Positions 27,744 through 35,899 of a stretch of 64,000 nt of DNA are shown here, piece after piece. Where the stretch lies: positions 16,775-80,774 of the forward strand of contig JAWOLC010000016.1 of assembly GCA_033853925.1 (NCBI GenBank), written 5' to 3'. Source of the DNA: JANXPZ01 sp033853925 (lineage in GTDB: Bacteria; Eisenbacteria; RBG-16-71-46). The notes beneath the pieces are model-generated. The model saw only the letters and a program-made list of their open reading frames with translations, was not told the origin of the DNA and did not search any database. Position 1 is the stretch's first letter. Every line of letters begins with the position of its first letter. Made by a program: the position numbers and the translations under genes.

Positions 27744-30434
27744 ATGTCCCCGATCCGCCCGGCGCCATCCTGCCCGGCGCGACGCGTGCTGCTCGTCGCG
27801 ACCCTTGCCCTGCTCACGGCCCTTCCGGCCTGGGCTCAGGAGGGCGGGACCGGACCGGGGAGCGGCTTGAGCCCCGCCGAGCGCGAGACCCAGCGCCGCA
27901 CCCTCAAGCAGCTCCAGCGGGATCTGCTCATGCAGGGCGCGCGTGGGCGCATGGCCGCCGCGCGGGCGCGGCAGCGCGAGCTGAGGAAGCACGGGGCCAC
28001 GCGCGGGCAGGGCCTGCACGCGCGCAAGGCGGAGGTTTCGGACGAGGGCGGGAAGCCCCTGGACTTCGACCGGCGGGTGGTGATGGCCTCGGCCGAGAAG
28101 GCGGTGGTCGCGCCGACCAACGTGCGCGTCAACAACCCGACGGGCGACGCCAGCTCCGCGGGCCAGGCCGAGGAGAGCGTGGCCGCCCTGGGCAACTACG
28201 TGCTCATCGCCTGGAACGACGGGCAGGGATTCACCTTCAATCCCTACCACGACCTCCAGACGGCCGGTTACTCGGTGGACGGCGGCGCGTCCTTCACCCA
28301 GGTCACGATTCCGCACCCGTCCGCCTACCCGAACTGGTGGTGGTCGAGCGATCCGATCGTGACCGTGGACGAGAAGCGGGGCAAGTTCTACTACTGCGGC
28401 ATGGGCCAGGACGTGCCCGGGCCGACCGCCCCCTCGGTCAGCGCCCTCGCGGTGGTGCCCGCCACCTTCTCGGGCTCCACCTTCACCTGGGGCACGCCCT
28501 CCATCGTGGCCACCGTCCCCGCCGCGACGAGCTTCCTCGACAAGCCCTGGTGCGTCGCCGACTCCGTCACGGGGAACGTCTACGTCACGACCACCACCTT
28601 CGACGCCTCGGACCACATCACCTTCTATCGCTCGACGAACCAGGCCGTCACCTGGTCGCCGGGCGTGCAGATCTCCTCGGTCGCGGAGAACGGCACGGTC
28701 CAGGGGTCGCGCCCGGTCGTCGGCCCCGGGGGCGAGATCTACGTCGTGTGGTCGGCCATCGGCCCCTTCGACGCCGATTATCTGAATCTGCGCAAGGCGC
28801 CGAACCCCGGCTCCGGCTCGCCGTCCTGGGGCACGGAGGTCACGGTGGACAGCCTCTACGCGCAGTTCGGCACGGGCGCCCCCGGCTTCAACCGCGAGCG
28901 CGGCATCACCTTCCCCTCGATCGCCGTGGACCGCACCAAGGGCGCGAATCGCGGCCGCGTCTACGTCGCCTGGAACGAGACCTGGGACATCATCTCGGCC
29001 CCGGTGCCGCTCAACTCCGGCAAGGCCGAGGTCGAGCCGAACGGGGATCCCACCACCGCCACGCCCTTCACGCCGGGGCAGACCCTGCGCGGCTCCAGCT
29101 CCTCGACCTCGGACCTCGACTACTGGAGCTTCGCCTTGAGCGCCGGCCAGAGCATCATCGTCTGGGCGGACTCGCTGCCCCCCAGCGCCACCTACACCCT
29201 GCGCCTCTTCGCCCCCAGCCCCGACGCGGGGCAGCGCCTGTGCTACGGGGGCGACATCACCGCCGGGTCCAGCGTCACCCAGACCTATTACATGTTCACG
29301 GCCCCGGCCGCGGGGACCTATTACCTCCGGTACGCTCCCGTCTTCGGAAACTCGCCGATCGGCTCGTACCGGGTGAGGACCGCGTACGGCGGCGGACCCG
29401 GCGGCTACCGGGCGCGCGACCAGCGCGACGCGTTCGTCAAGTACTCGGACAACGGCACGAGCTGGAACGGACCCCTTCGGCTGAACGACGACGGGATCGG
29501 CTTCGACGACTTCCTGCCCGAGGTGATCGTTGGCGCGGACGGCTGCCCCTACGCCACCTGGTTCGACTTCCGCGACGACACCTACGGCTCGCGCGCGAAC
29601 CAGTACGCCTCCCGTTCCCAGGATGGCGGCGCGACCTGGCAGGCGAACGCGCGCTTCACCAGCGCCACGAGCAACTTCACCACCTCGCTGAGCAACATCG
29701 CGCCCAACCAGGGGGACTACAGCCACCTCTACGGCGACCCGCGCTACGTCCGGCCCACCTGGGCCGACGGTCGCGGGGCGAACGTGGACGTCTGGGCCAC
29801 CGCCGTCGACACCTGGTTCGCCCTGGCGAGCTGCCCGCCCGCGCAGAGCGCGAACCCGAGGGACGTCCTCAACCTCACCTGGACGGTGAACAATCAGAAC
29901 CCGCTCTTCCCGAGCGACTACGGCTACACGCTCACCAGCGCCCGCGCCTGGCCCCTGCCCCCGCCCGGAACGCTCCCGGGCGTGGCGGCCGCCGGCTCCG
30001 GCGACCTGAACCTCGCGGTGAGCGTGCCCGACTCCGTGGCCCTGGGCACGAACACTCTGACCTTGACGGTGACGAACGCCAGGGGCACGCGGGTCCAGCA
30101 GTGCGACGTGACGGTGAACCTGGTCACGACCCTGCTCGCGGTGGAGCCCACGGGGTACGGGCTCTCCTTCTCGCCCGCGCGTCCCAACCCGGCCTCGCGC
30201 GAGGCGCGCCTCGACTTCACCCTGCCGGGCCCGGGCCGGGTGCGCCTGGCGATCTTCGGGGTGCAGGGCGAGATCGTGCGCACGCTGGTGGACGGCGAGC
30301 GGCCGGCCGGCTCGAACAGCGTGGCCTGGGACGGACGCGACGACTCGGGCCGCGCCGTGGCGACCGGCGCCTACTTCGCCCGCCTCGAGGCCGCCGGCCG
30401 CACTCTCACCCGGCGCATCGTCTGGATGAGGTGA
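27744..30434 (+). CDS. Secreted BNR-propeller/PPC protein, paralogue of 14527-17214 (896 aa)
   Basis: A signal peptide ('RRVLLVATLALLTALPAWAQ') precedes a basic helical segment ('LKQLQRDLLMQGARGRMAAA') that matches the paralogue. A BNR/sialidase-like propeller with 'SVDGGASFTQV' follows, then a PPC-like sandwich ('DLDYWSFALSAGQSIIVW') and more propeller blades ('SQDGGATWQAN'). An Ig-like module and the sorting domain ('LAIFGVQGEIVRTL', final 'RIVWMR') complete the protein. 'RDQRDAFVKYSDNGTSW' corresponds closely to 'RDHRDAFVAWSDNPTSA' in the first paralogue. No enzymatic residues are evident. ATG at 27744 has GGAGG eight bases upstream. Confidence 0.86.
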   Translation: MSPIRPAPSCPARRVLLVATLALLTALPAWAQEGGTGPGSGLSPAERETQRRTLKQLQRDLLMQGARGRMAAARARQRELRKHGATRGQGLHARKAEVSDEGGKPLDFDRRVVMASAEKAVVAPTNVRVNNPTGDASSAGQAEESVAALGNYVLIAWNDGQGFTFNPYHDLQTAGYSVDGGASFTQVTIPHPSAYPNWWWSSDPIVTVDEKRGKFYYCGMGQDVPGPTAPSVSALAVVPATFSGSTFTWGTPSIVATVPAATSFLDKPWCVADSVTGNVYVTTTTFDASDHITFYRSTNQAVTWSPGVQISSVAENGTVQGSRPVVGPGGEIYVVWSAIGPFDADYLNLRKAPNPGSGSPSWGTEVTVDSLYAQFGTGAPGFNRERGITFPSIAVDRTKGANRGRVYVAWNETWDIISAPVPLNSGKAEVEPNGDPTTATPFTPGQTLRGSSSSTSDLDYWSFALSAGQSIIVWADSLPPSATYTLRLFAPSPDAGQRLCYGGDITAGSSVTQTYYMFTAPAAGTYYLRYAPVFGNSPIGSYRVRTAYGGGPGGYRARDQRDAFVKYSDNGTSWNGPLRLNDDGIGFDDFLPEVIVGADGCPYATWFDFRDDTYGSRANQYASRSQDGGATWQANARFTSATSNFTTSLSNIAPNQGDYSHLYGDPRYVRPTWADGRGANVDVWATAVDTWFALASCPPAQSANPRDVLNLTWTVNNQNPLFPSDYGYTLTSARAWPLPPPGTLPGVAAAGSGDLNLAVSVPDSVALGTNTLTLTVTNARGTRVQQCDVTVNLVTTLLAVEPTGYGLSFSPARPNPASREARLDFTLPGPGRVRLAIFGVQGEIVRTLVDGERPAGSNSVAWDGRDDSGRAVATGAYFARLEAAGRTLTRRIVWMR

Positions 30435-30452
30435 CGGCCTCCGAGCCGCATC

Positions 30453-30491
30453 GTCGGGGCGGCGCCGCGGGCCACGTGGCGCCGCCCCGAC
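30453..30491 (+). terminator. 14-bp perfect hairpin after the BNR gene
   Basis: The stem gtcggggcggcgcc/ggcgccgccccgac has an 11-base loop and lies 18 bases after the stop. Being a perfect stem, it can also end the convergent cytochrome operon. Confidence 0.6.
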
Positions 30492-30526
30492 TCGTGCCGG
30501 CCCGGGGCGCCGTGGCCGGGTGGCCT

Positions 30527-32245
30527 TCAGAACCTCCAGCTCACCCGGCTGTAGAGCAGCGTGCTCGGCGTGATCCCGCCGTGGTCGCGCTCGACCGAGA
30601 GGTCCAGGTAGGCACGGCGCACGAGGGTCAGGTCCAGGTTGCCGCTCTCCCAGAGGGTGCGATCCTGGACCCCGGCGAGGGGATCACGGGTCGTGCGCAC
30701 GCCGCCCGCGAGCTCCAGGCGCGCGCCCGGCAGCGGGTCGAGACCGCCGCCGAAGCTCGCCAGCCCCGTCTCGATGCCGGCGCCGCTGGCGTGGCTCAGC
30801 CGGCCGCGCAGCGCCCCGTTCAGGGGCCCGAGCTGATGGACCTCGGCCGCGCCCGACCAGCCGTTCAGCCGGTCCCCGTTGGCGATGGCGCTCGTGCGCG
30901 CGTCCCCGCTCAGGCGCACGCGCGGGGCCAGCTCCAGCGAGAGCCCGCCCCAGGCGCCCTCGCGGTAGCGGTCGTCGAATTCCGTCTCCGGCGTGACCCG
31001 GTCGCGGTAGAGCCGCACGTTGCGCCGGTTGTCGTAGCCGCCGTTCAGCCACAGCGAAGGCGTCAGCTTCAGGCTCGCGGTCATGAACGTGCTCGTGGCC
31101 GAGAGCGTGGGCTCCCCGAGCGCCCGCTTCCAGCCGCGGTTCAGGTCCAGCTCCTGCGCCCCGAATACGGAGAGACGCGGGTCGAGGTAGAAGAGCTGGG
31201 CGAAGGCGAAGTCGCGGTTGGTGGTGCCGGCCTGCACCGAGGACACCGCGCCGCCGGCCAGCGACCAGCGTCGCGCCGAGCCGGCCGGCTGGTGCCACTC
31301 CAGGTACCCGCCGCCCTCGACGATGCTGCTCGACAGCCCGAGGCGCAGCGGATCGGGCTGGGCGCCGCTGAAGAGCCCGGTGTTCCAGCGCGCCCCCCGG
31401 GACTCGACCAGGGCGCCGTCGAAGAGGCTGACGGGTGACAGCGAGGGTGAGCTCTGCCGGCCGACGGTGACCAGGTAGCGCCCCGACGGATCGTGCGCCG
31501 AGAGGCTGAAGCGGTAGACACGCGTGAGATCCTCGGTCACCGTTCCGCCCGCCGCCCGCTGGAAGCTCGTCCACCGCCCGCGCAGATCGAAGGAGACCGT
31601 GAGCGGCGAGCCGGCCAGAGGCGATCCGTCCAGGGTCAGGTCCAGGGCGGGCTGGCTCAGACGTCCGCCGCCCTGCGTGTCGAGGCTGAGGAGTCCCACG
31701 CCCACGCGGCCGTGGAGGCGTCCGCTCGGCGAAGCTCGCCGCGGCGTGGCCGGGGCGATGGGGGGAGCGGGAGCGCCAGCCGTCCGCGAGGTGTCGGGGG
31801 CGGGCACGACGGCGGCCGCGGCAGGGACCGGCGCGACGGGGGGCGCCTCCCGAGCGCTGAAGCGAACCGTGTCACCCACCTGCACGGCCGCGAAGGTGCG
31901 CAGCGTGTCGCACGCCGCCCGATGCGAGGAGAGGAACGCCGCGCGGAGCCAGGCGATCGTCCGCCCCTCGCGCACCACCAGCAACGAATCGCCTTCGCCC
32001 AGGCCCTCGAGCCTGCCGGCCTCCACGTAGACCGAGCCGCCGGCGAGGTAGCTGACGCGGGTCGTGGCCGCGCCCGCTCGGGCAGTGAGCGCCAGCGCCC
32101 CCGCGAGCGCCACCGCGACCCCGAGGCCCGACGCCGACGCGCGCCACCTGCCCGTGCCGCCTGCGCGCGCGGCGGCGCCTCCGCCGGCCCTGCGCCCTCG
32201 GGCCTCCCACGCGCTTCCCGCGGGGGCCGTCGCAGTCCTGATCAT
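30527..32245 (-). CDS. Outer-membrane beta-barrel of the cytochrome operon (572 aa)
   Basis: The N-terminus holds an export signal ('VAVALAGALALTARAGAATT') after an unusually long basic lead. A periplasmic domain ('GDSLLVVREGRTIAWLRAAF') and a Pro/Ala linker (about 135-175) follow. The last 400 residues alternate hydrophobic and polar positions with repeated aromatic girdles ('LTVSFDLRGRWTSF', 'ASLKLTPSLWLNGGYDNRR') and end in 'YSRVSWRF', whose terminal Phe is the usual signal for outer-membrane insertion. Lying last in an operon with two multihaem cytochromes, it is a good candidate for the porin sheath of an electron conduit, analogous to MtrB-type barrels, although no sequence match to MtrB is claimed. 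ATG at 32245 follows GGGAGGAG. Confidence 0.72.
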   Translation of the reverse strand: MIRTATAPAGSAWEARGRRAGGGAAARAGGTGRWRASASGLGVAVALAGALALTARAGAATTRVSYLAGGSVYVEAGRLEGLGEGDSLLVVREGRTIAWLRAAFLSSHRAACDTLRTFAAVQVGDTVRFSAREAPPVAPVPAAAAVVPAPDTSRTAGAPAPPIAPATPRRASPSGRLHGRVGVGLLSLDTQGGGRLSQPALDLTLDGSPLAGSPLTVSFDLRGRWTSFQRAAGGTVTEDLTRVYRFSLSAHDPSGRYLVTVGRQSSPSLSPVSLFDGALVESRGARWNTGLFSGAQPDPLRLGLSSSIVEGGGYLEWHQPAGSARRWSLAGGAVSSVQAGTTNRDFAFAQLFYLDPRLSVFGAQELDLNRGWKRALGEPTLSATSTFMTASLKLTPSLWLNGGYDNRRNVRLYRDRVTPETEFDDRYREGAWGGLSLELAPRVRLSGDARTSAIANGDRLNGWSGAAEVHQLGPLNGALRGRLSHASGAGIETGLASFGGGLDPLPGARLELAGGVRTTRDPLAGVQDRTLWESGNLDLTLVRRAYLDLSVERDHGGITPSTLLYSRVSWRF

Positions 32246-32282
32246 GGCTCCTCCCGGAGAGGCCTTCCCGCCCACATCGTGA

Positions 32283-33644
32283 TCATCCCCCGACCGAGCC
32301 GGTCGGATGGCACCGGTAGCAGGCGTTGCTGTCGTAGGTGTAGCCCGCGACGCTGCTGTGGTTCTGATCCGTCGTGGCCTGGGGGTGGCAGCCTCCGGGC
32401 AGGCAGCTGAACGCCGCGAAGTTGGTCGAGACCGTGTGACAGGTCGAGCAGGTGAGGCCTGAATGCGCCCCCGAGGTGATGGGGAACCAGGTGTGGTCGA
32501 AGGTGGCTCCGGCCCAGCTCGTGGTGTTGTGGCAGGTGGCGCAGGTCGTGGGGAAGCCGGCGGCGGCGTGGTTGGGATCGGCGGTCGCGTTGTACTGGGC
32601 CTGGTGGCACGAGTAGCAGTCGGTGGCGAGCGTCATCTGCCACGGCGTGCCGTGGCACGTCACGCAGGCCACCGAGAGGTGCGCCCCCGTGAGGGGGAAG
32701 GGCGTCGTCGAGTGATCGAAGCTGCCGCTGCCCCAGGTGCCGGTCGAGTGGCAGGTGGCGCACGTCGTCGGGATCCCCGCGGCCGCGTGCGGGGGGCTCG
32801 TCGTGGCGTTGTACTGCGCCAGGTGGCAGGAGTAGCAGTCGCTGGCCGGCCTCGTCTGCCAGGGCGTTCCATGGCAGGACGAGCAGGCGACCGAGAGGTG
32901 GGCTCCGGTGAGCGGGAAGCCGGTGGCCGAGTGGTCGAAGCGGGCCGGCCCCCAGGCGATGGCGTTGTGGCACTGCGTGCAGTCCGTGGAGATGCCGGCC
33001 GCCGCATGGGCCGGAGTCGTCGTCGCGGCGAAGTCGGCGCGGTGACAGCCGTAGCAGTCGGCGATCGTGGCCACGAACTGCATGTGCCCCTGCGCCGCCG
33101 GCTGGTGGCAGGCTTCGCAGTCGAGCCCCGCGTGCGCCCCCGCGAGCGGGAAGCGCGTGGTCTGGTGCAGGCGCACCATCATGTCCCGGTCCAGGAACGA
33201 GCGGGCCGTGTGGCAGCGCCCGCAATCCGCGCCGAACTCGCCGCGGTGCGGGTCCTCGTGGCACGAGCTGCACATCGGCTTCTGCAGGGTGAAGTCGAGC
33301 GTCGCGTGACAGGCCGTGCAGGGCACCGAGGCGTGCGCCCCGGTCAAGGCGAAGCGGGACCTCGTCGCCTTGGCGTGGTCGAAGCGCGGGCCGATCTGCG
33401 CCGGCTTCCAGCCCTGATCGCCATGGCACATGGAGCAGTCGCCCTGGTAGTTCCCGTGCGGGTAGGGCGGCTCCTCGGCAGCGACCGCCACGAGGGCCAG
33501 CGTCACGGGCAGGAGCGCCGCGAGCAGAACGGCCGGAAACGCGCTTCCCGGCTCGCCCTGCGGGCCGACGCCACGCGGGAGCCCCGGCAGCCACGGCGGG
33601 GACGCTCCGAGCTTCGGGGTCGGATGGAATGCGGATCGCTTCAT
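32283..33644 (-). CDS. Periplasmic multihaem c-type cytochrome, 16 haem motifs (453 aa)
   Basis: After a signal segment ('AVLLAALLPVTLALVAVAA') there are 15 CXXCH motifs and one CX4CH ('CLPGGCH') near the C-terminus, giving 16 possible covalent haems. The central part repeats a unit of about 60 residues: 'FPLTGAHLSVAC.CHG', then 'DCYSCH..QYNAT' and 'HAAAG.PTTCATCH'. Such repeats give a linear haem wire. It lacks a lipobox and large non-haem domains, so it is probably a periplasmic or barrel-embedded carrier. The start has GGAGG six bases upstream. It is separated by 37 bases from the barrel gene and by 17 from the upstream cytochrome. Confidence 0.93.
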   Translation of the reverse strand: MKRSAFHPTPKLGASPPWLPGLPRGVGPQGEPGSAFPAVLLAALLPVTLALVAVAAEEPPYPHGNYQGDCSMCHGDQGWKPAQIGPRFDHAKATRSRFALTGAHASVPCTACHATLDFTLQKPMCSSCHEDPHRGEFGADCGRCHTARSFLDRDMMVRLHQTTRFPLAGAHAGLDCEACHQPAAQGHMQFVATIADCYGCHRADFAATTTPAHAAAGISTDCTQCHNAIAWGPARFDHSATGFPLTGAHLSVACSSCHGTPWQTRPASDCYSCHLAQYNATTSPPHAAAGIPTTCATCHSTGTWGSGSFDHSTTPFPLTGAHLSVACVTCHGTPWQMTLATDCYSCHQAQYNATADPNHAAAGFPTTCATCHNTTSWAGATFDHTWFPITSGAHSGLTCSTCHTVSTNFAAFSCLPGGCHPQATTDQNHSSVAGYTYDSNACYRCHPTGSVGG

Positions 33645-33661
33645 GGCGGGCCTCCGGGCGA

Positions 33662-35899
33662 TCAGGAGCTCTTGGGGCTCGGGCGAGTGGTGACGGCCGG
33701 ACCCTTGGGCGTCTGCCGCACCGCGTGGCAGTCCTCGCAGCGCTCCGGGGTCGGCCGGTAGAGGGCGTAAGCGCGCCCCGCGGCGTCGCGGGCGGTCGGA
33801 TGGCAGGCGCCACAGGCCACGCGGGCGTGGGCGCCGCGCAGGTGGAAGGCGGCGTCCCGCTCGTGATCGAAGCGGCCCGCGGGGGCGAACGCCTGCAGGT
33901 CGTGGCAAGCCTCGCAGGCGTCGCCGGGCAGGCCGGCACGCGTGGCCGGGCGACCCGCGAACTGCGCGCCGTGGGGGCTCGCGTGGCAGTCGGCGCAGCC
34001 GGTCGGCAGCGCGGTCACGAACAGGGCGGGCACGGCGGCGTCCCTGAGGCTCGAGGCGGCCCGCGGCGCGGCGAGGTCCTTGTGGCAGGCCAGGCAGGGC
34101 ACGGCGCGGTGGGCGCCCTCGAGCGCGAAGCCGTAACCCGAGTGGTCGCTCACCCCGATCGTGGCCGGCGAGAAGGCGGCCAGCGAGTGGCAGGCGCGGC
34201 AGCCTTCGGCCTGCGGCCGCGCGCCGCCGGGGGAGTAGCGGCCCCGATGCGGGTCCGCGTGGCAGTCCGTGCAGCCCGCCGGCGTCTCGGCCACGAACAG
34301 GGCGGGCTCCGCCGCGCCCTTGAGGCTCGAGGCGGGGCGGGGCGAGTCCAGGTCGGAGTGACAGGAGCGGCAGGCGGCGGCGAGGTGCGCGCCCTCCAGG
34401 GCGAAGCCGAGCCGGGCGTGGCTGGCGGCGGTGACGGTGGAGGGCACGAACCGGTCCAGCGTGTGGCAGGCGCGGCACCCTCCGGCCTGCGCCCGGGCGC
34501 CGCCCGCCGCGTACCGGCCCCGATGCGGATCGGCGTGGCAGTCGGCACACTGCGCGTGCGGCGGCCGCAGCAGGACGCGCGAGGTCCCGAGCCCGGCCTC
34601 GGCGCTCCGGAGGTGGCAGCTCGCGCAGGCCGCGCTCGCGTGCCGGCCTTCGAGCGGGTAGGCAGTCGTCTGGTGCGCGGCGGCCGTGAAGGTCGAGGGC
34701 GTCCAGCCGCGCTCGTCGTGGCAGGCGGCGCAGTCGGCGGCTCGCCCGGCCAGCGTGGCTTGCCCGGCGTGCGCGTCGGGATGGCAGGCCGCGCAGCGCT
34801 CGAAGGGCGGCTTCTCGCCCCAGGCGGTCTTGGGGTCGTGGCAGCGGGCGCACGCCAGGGTGGCGTGCTTGCCGCGCAGGGCGAAGCGCGTGCGGTCGTG
34901 GTCGAAGTCGCGCTGGTTCACGTCGTGGAAGCCGGTCGTGACGTGGCAGCGGGCGCACGCCCCGGTGAACCGACCGGCGTGCGGGTCGCGATGGCAGGAG
35001 GCGCAGTCGGCGTGGGCCACGGGGGCGAAGCGCAACGAGCCGTACGCGGCGACGGACGCGGCGCCCCGGCCCACCGCGGCGGCGAGCTTCGCGGCCGGAT
35101 GGCACGCCGAGCAGGCCAGAGAGACGTGCTTGCCCGTGAGCGGGTAGCGGGTCCTGGCGTGATCGAACCCCGGCGCGGGCTTCCACTTCTCCTGGTCGTG
35201 GCAGCGCCGGCAGTCGGCGCCTTCCTCGCCCCCATGCGGATCCTCGTGGCACGAGCCGCAGGGGGTCTCCAGGCCGAGCCACGAGCGCGCGTGATCTTCC
35301 TGCCGGATGAGAGGAGCGGCGCCCGACTTCTGGAAGCGCGGCGCATGGCACTGCCGGCAGGCGAGGGAGGCATGCCGGCCCTCGAGCGAGAAGCCCGCCC
35401 GCCGGTGGTCGAAGCGCTGGGGGGAGCCTTCGTCCCAGCGCACGAGCTGGAAGCCGCGCCCGGCGTGCTCGGGGTGGCACTTCGCGCAGGCGGTGGTCCC
35501 GACGCGCGCGTGGAGGCCGCGCCCGCGCACGCGCAGCCAGCCGATCTCGGTGTGACAGGCGAGACACTTGGCGTCCACCACTCCGGCCCCACTGGCGTGG
35601 CACTGGAAGCACTGCGTGGCCCCGTCGAGGGCGCGATGCGCCTCGGCCAACGGCCCCGGCGAGAGCTGGGCGCGCGCCGGCGCGGCGGCGAGGACGGCCG
35701 TGAGCGACAGGACCGCGAGCGCGGCGCTGCCGCGGGGGCCGATGGCCAGAGGGCGATGCCTGCGCAGCGGCGGAGCCAGGGATGGTGGAGCCGTGCTGGC
35801 GCAGCCCGAGCGAGACGTGCGGCAGGGACTGCCGCAGTCGAGCGTGCGCCCGGAGGCCATCGGCTCCGCGGTCCCGCGCTCGCGGCCCGGGATCGTCAT
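33662..35899 (-). CDS. Multihaem c-type cytochrome, 23 haem motifs (745 aa)
   Basis: The protein has 23 CXXCH motifs spread evenly from about residue 95 to the end. Many are preceded by the 'F.L.G.H....C..CH' unit seen in doubled-CXXCH and decahaem-like cytochromes, and many distal-type His residues lie in 'DPH.G' loops. An export signal ('AALAVLSLTAVLAAAPARA') sits about 55 residues inside the predicted N-terminus. The start is therefore either the coupled ATG overlapping the upstream stop (used here) or a later, unrecognised one. It should carry electrons between the membrane oxidoreductase and the outer membrane. Confidence 0.92.
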   Translation of the reverse strand: MTIPGRERGTAEPMASGRTLDCGSPCRTSRSGCASTAPPSLAPPLRRHRPLAIGPRGSAALAVLSLTAVLAAAPARAQLSPGPLAEAHRALDGATQCFQCHASGAGVVDAKCLACHTEIGWLRVRGRGLHARVGTTACAKCHPEHAGRGFQLVRWDEGSPQRFDHRRAGFSLEGRHASLACRQCHAPRFQKSGAAPLIRQEDHARSWLGLETPCGSCHEDPHGGEEGADCRRCHDQEKWKPAPGFDHARTRYPLTGKHVSLACSACHPAAKLAAAVGRGAASVAAYGSLRFAPVAHADCASCHRDPHAGRFTGACARCHVTTGFHDVNQRDFDHDRTRFALRGKHATLACARCHDPKTAWGEKPPFERCAACHPDAHAGQATLAGRAADCAACHDERGWTPSTFTAAAHQTTAYPLEGRHASAACASCHLRSAEAGLGTSRVLLRPPHAQCADCHADPHRGRYAAGGARAQAGGCRACHTLDRFVPSTVTAASHARLGFALEGAHLAAACRSCHSDLDSPRPASSLKGAAEPALFVAETPAGCTDCHADPHRGRYSPGGARPQAEGCRACHSLAAFSPATIGVSDHSGYGFALEGAHRAVPCLACHKDLAAPRAASSLRDAAVPALFVTALPTGCADCHASPHGAQFAGRPATRAGLPGDACEACHDLQAFAPAGRFDHERDAAFHLRGAHARVACGACHPTARDAAGRAYALYRPTPERCEDCHAVRQTPKGPAVTTRPSPKSS

